From: Neolewinella persica DSM 23188
Lineage (GTDB): Bacteria > Bacteroidota > Bacteroidia > Chitinophagales > Saprospiraceae
Length of the DNA: 64,000 bases
Assembly: GCF_000373105.1 (NCBI RefSeq)
Contig: NZ_KB890414.1
Location: forward strand, 220,568-284,567
Direction: 5' to 3'
In this document: positions 42,972-52,522 of the stretch, piece by piece
Layout of the letters: every line of letters starts with the position of its first letter
Numbering within the stretch: position 1 is the stretch's first letter
Notes under the pieces: model-generated
Databases searched by the model: none
The model's input: the letters and a program-made list of their open reading frames with translations, nothing else
What the model was told of the DNA's origin: nothing
Program-made: the position numbers and the translations under genes

Positions 42972-45350
42972 ATGCCCCTGAAAAACTATCTTTTACTTCT
43001 CTTTTTATTTCTCCTTAATGGATTATCTGCCCAAGCGGATAGCCTCGGTGAATGGCGGACCCTACAATCCTACCGTTTCGGCACTTACGTAACTGAGAGT
43101 GAGCACTCGATCATCTATACCACCGGAAAGGCGATCTTTTACCTCGACAAAGATGACCTTAGCATTAGTCGACTTGCGCGGGAAGACGGACTCGCCGAAG
43201 CTCGCGTCCGGCTAATCCGCTACCATAAGCCCACTGAGACATTAATCATCGTTTACGAAAATAGTGTGATTGATCTACTGCGCGACGGTCGTTTTTCGAC
43301 CTTAAGACAGATCGATAATTTTAGCTTCAGCGGCGACAAACAGATTTACGACCTATTCTTTGGCGATAACAACACTGTTTACCTGGCCGCCGGGTACGGT
43401 GTCTCGGCACTGAGTCTCGATGATGAGACTTTTTTATTCACCACTTTCACCGGGGTAAAAGTTGAAGGGACTGCCATCCACAACGGCTTTTTGTACGCCG
43501 CAACGGAAGAAGGGCTTTACCGCGCCCGTCGGGAAGGCGTCAACTTAAACGATTTTGGCAACTGGAACCTGCTGGGAGTAGCTTTTAGCCTCCCGGGAGA
43601 CTACACCAGTACGGCCATCAACGTTTATAAAGACGAACTGTACTTCGGTGTTGATAAAGATGTTTACCGCCTACAGGCAGATACCGCCGCCTTATTCTTC
43701 GACACTAATGACGATCGCCCCTGGCGCTTGCAGTACCTGAGCGTCGGTCCCAAATGGTTACTGGCCGGCTATCGCTGTACTGACGATGATTGCAGCAGTC
43801 GCCAACTGATGTTCCTCAATGAGGAAGGAGACCAACGAAGGGTTTTCTCCCAATGCATCATCCAAACCAACTATGCAATTGAAGACGACCGTGGCCGCAT
43901 CTGGTTCGGGGAAGATCAATCGACGCCCCGAATCCGTTATTTCGAAGACGACCAGGATCGGGAATGTAACGAAATTGAATACAGCGGTCCGCTGACCGAC
44001 GACAATAACCGGTTGCTTCATGATGGAACCTCGCTTTGGGTCGCCCCAAGTGTACTGAATGAAAATTTTGGTGCCAGTTTCAATTTTGGTGGTGCCTATC
44101 GATACCGGGACAGCGAATGGGATTTCTTTAACCTTGCCACCTCTGAAGTGTTTTTGGGCCGGGACGGTGCCATAGGAGGTGACGACGATGTTGCGGCAAT
44201 TGTGGACGTCCATTACAACCCGGTCACCAAGCGTCATTGGTTCAGCTCAGCCTTTGAAGGAGCAGTTTCTTTTGATGCGGAAACCGGCACGGGAGAACTC
44301 TTTGACGAGTCGAACAGTAGCCTCCGCCTCAGCCCCAACGCCGGCCCCGGCCGGGTCCGGGTCATGGGAGCAGTTTCGGATGAAAACGGCTTTACCTATT
44401 TGGCCAACGGGTTGGCCTCCGATAATAACTTCATCAGCGTCCAGAGCCCGGACGGAGAATGGGCCGCCATCGGAGGCGACTGTGGTCAAAATACAGCTGT
44501 ACTGATCGAGATCGACCCGGAAGGCTACCTCTGGACGGCCCACTCCACCAATGCTGGTAACGGACTGACCGTAATCGACCCCATGGGTACACCTCTGGAC
44601 CCAAGTGACGACCGCTGCCGCGTAATCACCGCCAACAACAGCGTCCTCCCCTCCAACAACGTCCGCAGTATCGCCGTAGACCTCGACGGTAACGTTTGGG
44701 TAGGCACCAGCCAGGGCATTGCGCTGTTCGAATGCCGGAGTGATGTTTTTAATACAGAATCATGCCCGGGCCGCCTACCGGTAGTTGAGGCGAACGACTT
44801 TGGCGGCTTTCTGCTGGAAACGGAAGAGATCCGGTCCATAACCGTCGACGGCGGCAACCGTAAATGGATCGGGACTAACGGCGGGGCTTACTTGCTTTCC
44901 CCCGACGGCGAAGAACAGTTGCTTTTCTTCGACCAGGGGAACAGCCCGTTACTCGACAACATCGTCCGGGACATTGCCATACACCCAACGCTTGGCACTG
45001 TCTATTTTGGGACTGAGTTAGGCATCATCAGTTACCGGGCCGAGGCGACTACTGCAGGAAGGACGTTCAAAAAAGATCTGGTGATTTTCCCAAACCCCGT
45101 GGAACCGGGCTACGACGGCCCCATCGCCATTAACGGCCTGGCGCGCGATGCGCGCATAAAAGTTACTGACCTGTCCGGCAAACTTGTGGCTGAGGGCACC
45201 GCCATCGGCGGGCAGTTTGTCTGGTCCGGTACCGACTACAACGGCCGGCGGGTGACCAGCGGAGTGTACCTGGTCTTTGCTTCCAGTAAGCCAGGAATTG
45301 GAGTGATTGATGCGGAGAGCGCGGTGGGTAAGATTGTATTTATCCGTTAA
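42972..45350 (+). CDS. porZ: Type IX secretion system protein PorZ
   Basis: Surface component of the T9SS attachment complex, which in Porphyromonas presents anionic lipopolysaccharide to the sortase PorU. The 792-aa protein has a signal peptide (LLLLFLFLLNGLSAQ), the family opening GEWRTLQSYRFGTYVTESEH, and two beta-propeller domains with regulator-propeller phrases (VWVGTSQGIALFECRSD, KWIGTNGGAYLLSPDGEE). A C-terminal domain begins near residue 700 (VIFPNPVEPGYDGPIAINGL). The ATG at 42972 is five bases from a -7 box, suggesting a leaderless mRNA. Its 3' end overlaps the convergent thiL gene by 11 bp. The role is taken from the family and the many T9SS cargo genes nearby. Confidence 0.92.
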   Translation: MPLKNYLLLLFLFLLNGLSAQADSLGEWRTLQSYRFGTYVTESEHSIIYTTGKAIFYLDKDDLSISRLAREDGLAEARVRLIRYHKPTETLIIVYENSVIDLLRDGRFSTLRQIDNFSFSGDKQIYDLFFGDNNTVYLAAGYGVSALSLDDETFLFTTFTGVKVEGTAIHNGFLYAATEEGLYRARREGVNLNDFGNWNLLGVAFSLPGDYTSTAINVYKDELYFGVDKDVYRLQADTAALFFDTNDDRPWRLQYLSVGPKWLLAGYRCTDDDCSSRQLMFLNEEGDQRRVFSQCIIQTNYAIEDDRGRIWFGEDQSTPRIRYFEDDQDRECNEIEYSGPLTDDNNRLLHDGTSLWVAPSVLNENFGASFNFGGAYRYRDSEWDFFNLATSEVFLGRDGAIGGDDDVAAIVDVHYNPVTKRHWFSSAFEGAVSFDAETGTGELFDESNSSLRLSPNAGPGRVRVMGAVSDENGFTYLANGLASDNNFISVQSPDGEWAAIGGDCGQNTAVLIEIDPEGYLWTAHSTNAGNGLTVIDPMGTPLDPSDDRCRVITANNSVLPSNNVRSIAVDLDGNVWVGTSQGIALFECRSDVFNTESCPGRLPVVEANDFGGFLLETEEIRSITVDGGNRKWIGTNGGAYLLSPDGEEQLLFFDQGNSPLLDNIVRDIAIHPTLGTVYFGTELGIISYRAEATTAGRTFKKDLVIFPNPVEPGYDGPIAINGLARDARIKVTDLSGKLVAEGTAIGGQFVWSGTDYNGRRVTSGVYLVFASSKPGIGVIDAESAVGKIVFIR

Positions 45351-46377
45351 AATGGTTCCACCCCTGCGCCTTTACATCATGAATGTTCCCTCCCACAGTG
45401 TGCAGCTTCACCCCATCTTCCTTGGCAACAATCTCACCTGAGATATAAAGATCCGGCAGGAAGCGGACTTTGTCCACGTCCTTCGGGTCAATGGTAAAGA
45501 GGAGTTCGTAGTCTTCACCACCGGAGAGGGCACAGGTGATGGGATCGAGGTTAAATTCGAGGGCCTGTAACTGTGCTTCCTGCTTGATGGGCACGTTCCC
45601 TTCTTCGATGATGGCGCCAACGCCGCTGGCCTTGCAGATGTGCATGATCTCGCTGGCCAGACCGTCGGAAATATCGATCATGGAAGTAGGAACGATGCCG
45701 TTTTTGGCGAAGAGGTCGACCATGTCCGTCCGGGCTTCGGGACGAAGAATGGCGGCGTAGAGATCCTTGTTTTCGGGTTTCATTTCCGGCTGCATGTCCG
45801 GGTTAGCCAGGTATACCTGCTTTTCCCGTTCCAGGAGTTGCAGGCCGAGGTAGGCACTGCCCAGGTGGCCGGTAATACAGATCAGGTCGCCGACTTTTGC
45901 CCCGGAGCGGCGGGTGATCCGCCCGGCCGGCGCACGGCCAATGGCCGTAACGGAGATGTACAGCCCCTTATTCGAACTTGTTGTGTCTCCACCCACCAGG
46001 TCAACACCATAATTTTCGCAGGCGGCGTAGACACCGGCGTAAAATTCGTCCAAAGCCTCTACACTGAACCGGTTACTGATCGCCAGACTGATCGTAATTT
46101 GCTGGGGCCGGGCGTTCATTGCACAAATGTCGGACACATTAACCGCTACCGCTTTATACCCCAGGTGTTTCAGCGGCGTGTAGGCAAAATCGAAGTGAAT
46201 GCCTTCTACCAGCATATCGGTGCTGACCACCAACTGCTCGTCGCCGCCGGTTTCAATAATGGCCGCATCGTCTCCAACGCCAAGCACCGTGGAGGGTTGA
46301 CGATTTTTAAACGTGCGGGTAAGGTGCTCAATTAGGCCGAATTCGCCGAGGCTATTTACATCCGTTCTGGTAGACAT
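45340..46377 (-). CDS. thiL: Thiamine-phosphate kinase
   Basis: Cytoplasmic enzyme phosphorylating thiamine monophosphate to thiamine diphosphate. The 345-aa protein has the ThiL/PurM-like features: GEFGLIEHLTRTF, VLGVGDDAAII (metal-binding Asp pair), STDMLVEGIHFDF, the NVSDICAMNA segment, and DISDGLASEIMHI with LSGGEDYELLFT in the C-terminal half. Its stop codon lies inside the end of porZ on the opposite strand (11-bp overlap). No other thiamine gene is nearby. An inverted repeat made of TTGGTCTGTTGG words lies just upstream of its start. Confidence 0.94.
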   Translation of the reverse strand: MSTRTDVNSLGEFGLIEHLTRTFKNRQPSTVLGVGDDAAIIETGGDEQLVVSTDMLVEGIHFDFAYTPLKHLGYKAVAVNVSDICAMNARPQQITISLAISNRFSVEALDEFYAGVYAACENYGVDLVGGDTTSSNKGLYISVTAIGRAPAGRITRRSGAKVGDLICITGHLGSAYLGLQLLEREKQVYLANPDMQPEMKPENKDLYAAILRPEARTDMVDLFAKNGIVPTSMIDISDGLASEIMHICKASGVGAIIEEGNVPIKQEAQLQALEFNLDPITCALSGGEDYELLFTIDPKDVDKVRFLPDLYISGEIVAKEDGVKLHTVGGNIHDVKAQGWNHFNG

Positions 46378-46380
46378 AGG

Positions 46381-46490
46381 TATTGGTCTGTTGGTTCGTT
46401 GGTCTGTTGGTTCTATTGGTCTGTTAGAGAGAACGCACCAAACGCTTAAAAGTCAAACAGGCTACCGTACTAACTTACCAATAGACCAAT
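46381..46490. repeat. Word-repeat hairpin upstream of thiL
   Basis: The left side is a run of the words TTGGTCTGTTGG and TTCGTTGG (46381-46426). Its last part, CTATTGGTCTGTTAG, pairs with CTAACTTACCAATAGACCAAT at 46470-46490. The loop shows no gene. The arm word is unique to this locus in the window. Confidence 0.75.
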
Positions 46491-46506
46491 CGTGCAAATA
46501 GCTCAA

Positions 46507-47493
46507 CTACTCAATACCCAAATGTAAAATCCGCCCACCGCTCATGTTCACGGGACTGGTGGACTTACCAATCACTACCCCATCTTCCGGCGCATGATAT
46601 TCCTGCGTAAGGTCACCAAATACGTTTCGGAGAGAAGCGATCAGTTCACCTTTCTTTACGCGTTGCAACAAATCGACGTGGACATGGAGCAAACCACCGG
46701 TTTCGGTGTACAACCAATAACTCTTTTTACACAGGATAGTAGGAATTGGTACTTGCAGTATTTCATCGTCCGTCATTCCCAGATGACTGAGAACGTTGTG
46801 TACGCCCACCAGGCCACTACGGATCAGCTTTTTCTGGTAAACACCGGGGTTACCCACTTCCAGGGTAATGGCGGGAATGTTCATTTCATCCGCAGTACCC
46901 CGGAAAGTACCATCGTTCGCCGGGTTATGGACGATAAGCTGTGGGTTTTGTAGCAAGGCTAGTTTCCGGGTGGATTCCTGGCTCATGTCGGCCCGGACAT
47001 AGTAGCTGTTGATCCTGCCCCGGCTGGCGGTATGCAGGTCAAGCAGGTGGTCCACAAACTTCAGAAAGCGGTTGACCAGCCGGTAGGCGTATACCTGGCT
47101 GGCGTTGCCGTCTATTTTCCCTGGCATGAGGTGATTGATGTCCGAGCCATCGGAGAAAAATCGTTGCTGACGGTTGAAGCCGGGGATGTTGACGACGGGT
47201 ATAGCGACGACGGTCCCCTTCAGCTCAGCTACATCCAGATCCGCAAAAAGGCGTTGAATAACGGAGATGCCGTTCAGTTCGTCACCATGAATTGCTGCCG
47301 TCAGGCCAAGGATGGGGCCGGGCTCCATGCCTCTGGCTACCATCAGCGGTACCAGCATGGGGTTGCCCATTCCGTCGCTTCCTAGGCGCAACCAGTAATG
47401 GGCGATGGTGCCCGGAGTCGTATCGTCGAGGTTAAAATTCAGGACGATGGGGAGGCCGTTAAAGCCGCTCTTCGAGGTAGTCGTAGATACCAT
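46507..47493 (-). CDS. Succinylglutamate desuccinylase/aspartoacylase-family protein
   Basis: Zinc-dependent deacylase or carboxypeptidase-like protein of the AstE/AspA family, 328 aa, cytoplasmic. The zinc-site motif GLTAAIHGDELNGI is near residue 68 and a second ligand region DHLLDLHTA near 138; the family Asn-Arg-type motif appears as NIPGFNRQQRFF. The C-terminal ~90 residues form a biotinyl-like beta domain (LLHVHVDLLQRVKKGELIAS), as in this family. It overlaps the upstream ATP-grasp gene by 35 bp, so both are in one operon; a downstream start may be used instead. Its substrate is unknown; the context suggests hydrolysis of an amide made by the neighbouring ligases. Confidence 0.88.
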   Translation of the reverse strand: MVSTTTSKSGFNGLPIVLNFNLDDTTPGTIAHYWLRLGSDGMGNPMLVPLMVARGMEPGPILGLTAAIHGDELNGISVIQRLFADLDVAELKGTVVAIPVVNIPGFNRQQRFFSDGSDINHLMPGKIDGNASQVYAYRLVNRFLKFVDHLLDLHTASRGRINSYYVRADMSQESTRKLALLQNPQLIVHNPANDGTFRGTADEMNIPAITLEVGNPGVYQKKLIRSGLVGVHNVLSHLGMTDDEILQVPIPTILCKKSYWLYTETGGLLHVHVDLLQRVKKGELIASLRNVFGDLTQEYHAPEDGVVIGKSTSPVNMSGGRILHLGIE

Positions 47494-48460
47494 TGATGGT
47501 TTGTTGAAGGATGGGGCGACCGGTTTGGGCTTCCGCCTGGGGGAAACCGCCGATGCTATTTGTGTTGAGTTCGGAGAGGACGCGTTTACCGTCGTCGTCT
47601 ACCAGGGTATCGGCGCCGAAAATTACGATGCCTTTTTTCAATAAGATGGGTGCTACGGCGGCGATCATCGTTTCTTCTTCCGGAGCGACTTCCGCCACCA
47701 CCGAAGTACCACCACGGGCAACGTTGCACAGCCACTCGCCCGGAGCAGGAATCCGTAAGCTGGAACCCAGTATTTTTCCATTGACGACCAGGATTCGTTT
47801 ATCGCCCTGGCCGACGTTTTTCAGGAATTTCATCCCTAAATAAGCCGTGGGATCGGCGGTACTCAGCCAGGTTTCCAACGGAACCTCCCGACCATCGACC
47901 TCAGCCATTCCATTGCTCACTTTCACCAGGCCCCGACCGCCATACTCCTGCAGGGGTTTGAGCACTATCGGGTACAACGACGCAAATTCACGAAGGTCGT
48001 CCCTACTTTGCATCCTGCGCACCGGCGCCGTAAAATCCGTAAAGTGGTGCAAAAAATCTTTGCTTCCCGTCTCCATAATCCCTGCCGGGTCATTGATAAG
48101 GATCGGTTTTTTTTGCGCGGTCGCAGGTGCGAAAGACGTTAAGCGAGCAAAAAAGGCAGCGTCCGCCGGCGGCGGTAGTCGCAACCAAACTACGTCTTGT
48201 TCACCAAATTCTGTGGCAGTTGGAGCTTCCGTAAATTGCCGCCCCGAAGCATCAAACTGAAAATCAGTTTCCTGGCCCAGGAACATCCCGTAAACCGGAT
48301 GCTCCAGTTCTCCGGCAAAAAACGGGTCGTTGCGCGGATCGCCCTTACTGGCGACCATAACTCCGCTCGTGCGAGCGTCAGCGCGTAATTTCCGAACCAG
48401 TGCGTAAACAGAGTTCTGGTCGGAGTGACCAGTGTGGTCGGTAAGAATAAGGAATTGCAT
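47459..48460 (-). CDS. Glutathione synthase-like ATP-grasp ligase
   Basis: ATP-dependent carboxylate-amine ligase with the ATP-grasp fold, 333 aa, resembling GshB. N-terminal preATP-grasp half: FLILTDHTGHSDQNSVYALV and DVVWLRLPPPADAAFFARL. ATP-grasp half: LYPIVLKPLQEYGGRGLVKV (phosphate-loop region), GDKRILVVNGKILGSSLRI, and the metal-binding end VLSELNTNSIGGFPQAE. The start at 48460 has no long leader. The gene is the middle one of three, and carries a coding copy of the dispersed motif near residue 110 (FAPATAQKK). True glutathione synthesis is uncertain because no gamma-glutamylcysteine ligase is adjacent. Confidence 0.88.
   Translation of the reverse strand: MQFLILTDHTGHSDQNSVYALVRKLRADARTSGVMVASKGDPRNDPFFAGELEHPVYGMFLGQETDFQFDASGRQFTEAPTATEFGEQDVVWLRLPPPADAAFFARLTSFAPATAQKKPILINDPAGIMETGSKDFLHHFTDFTAPVRRMQSRDDLREFASLYPIVLKPLQEYGGRGLVKVSNGMAEVDGREVPLETWLSTADPTAYLGMKFLKNVGQGDKRILVVNGKILGSSLRIPAPGEWLCNVARGGTSVVAEVAPEEETMIAAVAPILLKKGIVIFGADTLVDDDGKRVLSELNTNSIGGFPQAEAQTGRPILQQTINGIYDYLEERL
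48109..48156 (-). repeat. dispersed motif, copy 12 (coding)
   Basis: On the minus strand: TTTTTTGCTCGCTTAACG, TCTTTCGCACCTGCG, ACCGCGCAAAAAAAACC. It lies inside the ATP-grasp gene and is in a different reading frame from the signal-peptide copies. Confidence 0.65.
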
Positions 48461-48483
48461 TGCTCGATTTGAGGTAATGATGG

Positions 48484-49929
48484 CTATAAAAGCTCTCCCA
48501 GTAGTACCGGATCATCGTTTAGGGATTGGAACAGACGCTTGCTGAATTTCCCTTTTTTAGTAAATAGTTGCTGTGCCATTTTATCGATGGCGATGGTGGA
48601 AAGCACCGTTTGGATGTATGCTTCGATGAGGTCATCGAGGCCGACTCCCATCCGGTTAAAGTCCCGCCTGTCCATCAACATCAGCCGATTCACGTCACTG
48701 GTCCATTGGTTATTGCCCAGTTTTTCAGACAGGTTGGTGCCGAGCATGGCCCAGGAGTTGTCATCCCCGGTAAGTTCGTCGGCCAGGGGTTCCGCTGCGC
48801 GGCGGCTGTAGCAAGCCAGCGGGCGGATACCTTTCTCCGTACTGCTCACCATCATACGGATGTCGCAAACGTGCGTCTGGCCCTTTTTATTCGGGATGGT
48901 ACCGACGTGAAAATAACGGCCGGTAGAACTGTTGGAACTCCACTGGTAATTCCCAATCAAACTCTGGACGATGTAGCGGTCGTAGTGCGCCTCCGTATCC
49001 ATAAATTCGCTCAGCTCACGTTCGTTGGTAATGGTAAACACCCCCTGCCCGGCGTTACTGTACGGGATCTTTATAACTGCTTGCCCACCCCAACGCGCCA
49101 CCCACAAGGGTATCTCGTTTTTGGACACATCACGGATCGTCTCCGGCGCATGTATTTTCAGACCAGCCTGGCGTAGTTCTCCGTTGAAGAAATCGTAAGC
49201 TTTAGCCGCCACCATTTTGTTCCTTCCGCCAGCGAGGCAGGCAACAATGGGGTTAAGAATTTTCGTCTTACAGGTCAATGGCAACCGGTTCCAGGGCTTC
49301 TGGGTCAGGTAACGAAAAGCCGCACGCAACGGCACCCATTCGCCCTCGTGCAGGGCGAACAATTGCTGGTCCTCCAGTTTGAGGTTACGTTCCGTTGCTT
49401 CATCGTAGTCGGTGATCAACAAGACCTCCTCATCGAAAACATCGGCGATGACGGCAGCGTAGCCGGTGGTTTCCATCGGGTTTTTGTCGTAGATGACCGC
49501 CAGGTGGCCATCGGTTCTGGCTCCGCCGCTACGTTTTTTGACGAACGGCATAAAGGTGCGTTCCACCAGGCGGCGGTAGCCGCCTTCTTCCTGGTGATCG
49601 TCCAGCAAAGGCATCGATTTTTGCCCGCTGGGGCAACTATTGTTTTCAATAACCACCATCCGCCGATTACCCTCCGCTGTGGTGGCGTGGATCAGGTCAG
49701 CACCGCTCCATAGAAAATGTCGACACTCATACCTCAGCAAGTTCAGTAATTCTTGTTTGTCTGTTTTCGGATTAAGGTGGCAATACCGGTTAACGATCCG
49801 CTCCGGAGACAGGTTCAGAAAAAAGCTGACCAGCGGGTGAATGGTGGCATTGAGGGCCTTAGGGTACCAGTGCGCTTCAGCACTGAAACTTCCAGGCCGT
49901 ACAACGAGGACGGGTTGATTTGTAGTCAA
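48484..49929 (-). CDS. ATP-grasp-like protein of unknown function, 481 aa
   Basis: First gene of the three-gene operon, 23 bp upstream of the GshB-like gene. No signal peptide. The sequence contains LIHATTAEGNRRMVVIENNS with CPSGQKS, then VARWGGQAVIKIPYSNAGQG (a possible ATP-grasp phosphate loop), YDRYIVQSLIGNYQWSSNS, THVCDIRMMVSSTEKGIRPL and a helical C-terminus. The order and spacing suggest an ATP-grasp ligase, but I do not recognise the exact family. A promoter box TACTTTTG is at 49953-49960 on the minus strand. Together with the ligase and aspartoacylase-like genes it probably makes or modifies a small peptide-like compound. Confidence 0.75.
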   Translation of the reverse strand: MTTNQPVLVVRPGSFSAEAHWYPKALNATIHPLVSFFLNLSPERIVNRYCHLNPKTDKQELLNLLRYECRHFLWSGADLIHATTAEGNRRMVVIENNSCPSGQKSMPLLDDHQEEGGYRRLVERTFMPFVKKRSGGARTDGHLAVIYDKNPMETTGYAAVIADVFDEEVLLITDYDEATERNLKLEDQQLFALHEGEWVPLRAAFRYLTQKPWNRLPLTCKTKILNPIVACLAGGRNKMVAAKAYDFFNGELRQAGLKIHAPETIRDVSKNEIPLWVARWGGQAVIKIPYSNAGQGVFTITNERELSEFMDTEAHYDRYIVQSLIGNYQWSSNSSTGRYFHVGTIPNKKGQTHVCDIRMMVSSTEKGIRPLACYSRRAAEPLADELTGDDNSWAMLGTNLSEKLGNNQWTSDVNRLMLMDRRDFNRMGVGLDDLIEAYIQTVLSTIAIDKMAQQLFTKKGKFSKRLFQSLNDDPVLLGELL

Positions 49930-49952
49930 GGTGGTTACTTGGTTAGGCGGGG

Positions 49953-49960
49953 CAAAAGTA
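49953..49960 (-). promoter_or_regulatory. Predicted -7 box of the ATP-grasp operon
   Basis: TACTTTTG on the minus strand, a perfect TAnnTTTG, 24 nt before the ATG at 49929. Confidence 0.6.
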
Positions 49961-50010
49961 GGCGCATTACTTTAAATATCCAGTATTTATTTCAATGCAC
50001 TCCCCCCGGT

Positions 50011-52425
50011 TTACTCAAACTTGAAACTGTAACTCAAACTAACAATGGGCGCCCCGAAGATCGTCAACTTATAACTCGCCAGCGGGCTGTCCAGAAAAAC
50101 TTCCTCATCACCACTTCCAAGGCGCGGCAGATAGTAAATATTGTAGGCGTTTCGATGGCCATAAATATTGTACGCCGTGAAGGTCCAATCCCCCACCCAA
50201 CGGCTTTTCTTCATGTGCGGATTATGGATGGTCCAGCTAAAATCAAGGCGATGGTACAAAGGTAAGCGGGCATTGTTACGCTCCAGAAACAGCGGCACCA
50301 CGTTTCCATCCAGTTCAATCACGCCGTTAGGCTCCGTGAAGGGTCGGTTGCTTTGCACTACCAGGTTAAAACCGACCCGGTGCGTCTTTCCGTCGTCCCA
50401 CCCGAGAGTGCCGTTAAAGGTGTGCGGCTGATCGAAGTAGCCATTATACCATTCTCCACGGTTGACGGTGGTATTGAAGTTGTCCCCCTTCACGCGGTTG
50501 CGTACCCGGGCATACGTATAGTTGACGCTGCTGGTCACTGCACCCGCCGTCTTCGTCATCCCCAGTTCAAAGCCATAAGCCTGGCCCTGACCCTGTAGAA
50601 CATCCGTCTCCACCGTCGGGTCCAGGAAGAAATCAGCCCCTGGTTTATATTCCAGCAGGTTATCGATTTTGCGGTAGTAGCCCTCCAGGCTAAACTCCAG
50701 CCCCTTGTCTCCAAGCAGTTGGTAGAACCCGGCCGTAAAAAGGTTGGCCTGCTGCGGCACCACGTGTTGGTTAGAGAGCAACCACCGACTCGTCGGCAGC
50801 GGCGTGGTTGAATTGTAAATATTCTGAAGGTACTGGCGGGTAACGGCGTAAGCTGCTTTAAAACGTAACCGGTCCGTTAGTTTCAGACTGAGCCCCAGGC
50901 GAGGTTCAAAACCATCGTAGGTGGTCAGGGGGGTGCCCGCACCGACTTCCGTTGTCCCAACCAGGGTCTCTTCGAGGAGTTCTTCTCCTGGCTCGTAGGA
51001 GCGTAAAGTGCCCGGACCAATTTGACTAAAGCGGGTATACCGAAGGCCTGCGGACAAGGTCAGGGCTTCGCCTACGGTCCATTCGTCTTCGGCAAAAAAG
51101 GTTAATTCCAGTGCTTGCTCTGCTGGTAACTCCGTAAAAGAGATGGCGGGGGACCCGCCGGGGTCTAACTGCCCGGGTTGCAGGTCATACCGTACCAGTT
51201 GAGCTCCCCCAGAGAGGTGGTGTCCGCTCGCAGAGCGGTAATCCAGCGAAGCCTCCACAGCATTATAGCTGATCCCGGAGCCATATTCGATGACCGCATC
51301 TGAGGCCTCCTGTGGAAAAAGGATCCTGGGGTTGTGATTGGCACTAATCACCTTGGTGAGGAAACTGGTTCGGTCGTTAATAACCCGCAGCCAGTCCATA
51401 GTTCCATTGAGCGTCTTATAGTCGTATTGATTACTGGTGGCCACAATACCTCCGAAGCTGTTAAGCAGATCAATCTGGTAAAAGTCCTTGCTGTAGAAGC
51501 CTGAGAAGGTGAAGATGTTTTTATCGTTAGCCAGGTAACGCAGCTTCAGGCTGCCGTCGGCAAAACGGCTTTTGGTGTTCCGAAGGCGCTCGACCAGGCC
51601 GAAGAGGAAATCGTTGAAACCGAAACGGCCAGCAGCCAGCACTTGCAGGCGACCGTCCCTGGTCAGCGGTGCTTCCACGGCCAGCCTGCTGGACACCAGC
51701 CCTATCCCACCCTGAAGTTTAAAATTCCGGGTATTGGGGCTCCGGGTCTGTACATTGACCACCGAGGCCAGCCGGCCACCGTAACGGGCGGGAATATTGG
51801 CCCGGTAGAGGTTCACAGAGCCTACTGCATCCGGGGTAAAGATGGAAAACAAGCCAAAGAGGTGCGTTGGCGTAAAAAGTGGTGCGCCGTCCAGCAGCAG
51901 CAGGTTCTGGTCAATGGTTCCGCCACGTACACTAAGGCCATTACTGGCTTCGCCAGCGGAGCTTACGCCTGAGATCAATTGCAGTCCCTTAAAAACGTCA
52001 ACTTCTCCGAGTGCCAGAGGCAGTGCTTCAATCTGCTTAATATTGAGCCGCTCCACCCCCATAAGCGGACGCTCCAGTCGGTCACGGGCGTCATTCGTCG
52101 TCACCGTGACGGTGCTTAGGGTAGCAGAAGCGGAAATAAGCCGGATGTTAAGCGTCTGCGGCTCATCGATGGTGACAGAAAGAGTGTCATTACCGTACCC
52201 GATGAAGGACGCCACAAAAGTATAGCCTCCCTTTAGCAGTCGGATGTTCCAGCGACCGGTTTCGTCGGTGATGCCTCCTTCTCCCGTTCCCAGGACCTGC
52301 AGGCTGACGTAGCTCAGTGGCTCCCGGGTCTCGGCGTCGTCCACGTTAATGGTGACCAGATAGGTTTCTTGTGCCAAAAGGCCGGTACAAAGCAGGAACA
52401 GGAAGGTGAGAAATGGCAGCTTCAT
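50011..52425 (-). CDS. TonB-dependent receptor with carboxypeptidase-like domain
   Basis: Outer-membrane receptor of about 804 aa. The ATG at 52425 gives the signal peptide LPFLTFLFLLCTGLLAQ; a longer ORF to 52533 runs through a dispersed motif copy and is unlikely. A carboxypeptidase-regulatory-like domain spans ~20-105 (DAETREPLSYVSLQVLGTGE). The plug follows (IKQIEALPLALGEVDVFKGL, GLSVRGGTIDQNLLLLDGAP), then a 22-strand type barrel ending with Phe-Lys-Phe-Glu, which fits the aromatic C-terminal signal. It is cotranscribed with the upstream DUF4249 lipoprotein gene. The cargo is unknown. Confidence 0.92.
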   Translation of the reverse strand: MKLPFLTFLFLLCTGLLAQETYLVTINVDDAETREPLSYVSLQVLGTGEGGITDETGRWNIRLLKGGYTFVASFIGYGNDTLSVTIDEPQTLNIRLISASATLSTVTVTTNDARDRLERPLMGVERLNIKQIEALPLALGEVDVFKGLQLISGVSSAGEASNGLSVRGGTIDQNLLLLDGAPLFTPTHLFGLFSIFTPDAVGSVNLYRANIPARYGGRLASVVNVQTRSPNTRNFKLQGGIGLVSSRLAVEAPLTRDGRLQVLAAGRFGFNDFLFGLVERLRNTKSRFADGSLKLRYLANDKNIFTFSGFYSKDFYQIDLLNSFGGIVATSNQYDYKTLNGTMDWLRVINDRTSFLTKVISANHNPRILFPQEASDAVIEYGSGISYNAVEASLDYRSASGHHLSGGAQLVRYDLQPGQLDPGGSPAISFTELPAEQALELTFFAEDEWTVGEALTLSAGLRYTRFSQIGPGTLRSYEPGEELLEETLVGTTEVGAGTPLTTYDGFEPRLGLSLKLTDRLRFKAAYAVTRQYLQNIYNSTTPLPTSRWLLSNQHVVPQQANLFTAGFYQLLGDKGLEFSLEGYYRKIDNLLEYKPGADFFLDPTVETDVLQGQGQAYGFELGMTKTAGAVTSSVNYTYARVRNRVKGDNFNTTVNRGEWYNGYFDQPHTFNGTLGWDDGKTHRVGFNLVVQSNRPFTEPNGVIELDGNVVPLFLERNNARLPLYHRLDFSWTIHNPHMKKSRWVGDWTFTAYNIYGHRNAYNIYYLPRLGSGDEEVFLDSPLASYKLTIFGAPIVSLSYSFKFE

Positions 52426-52476
52426 AAGTGATCGATCAAGGGTAAAATTAGGGAGGTACGGATACCGTGGCGTAGT

Positions 52477-52522
52477 TGGGCGACGGCGCGCAGGTGCAGC
52501 AGCGGGGATTAAGAAGCAGGCT
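52477..52522 (-). repeat. dispersed motif, copy 13
   Basis: On the minus strand: GCCTGCTTCTTAATCC, CCGCTGCTGCACCTGCG, CGCCGTCGCCC. It lies in the 95-bp spacer between the DUF4249 gene and the TonB receptor gene. Confidence 0.7.

Noticed and set aside
42412-42981. 189-codon ORF upstream of porZ
   Set aside because: It runs through a terminator, two hairpins, the 91-bp element and the porZ promoter, starts in a C-run, has no recognisable domain and overlaps the porZ start.
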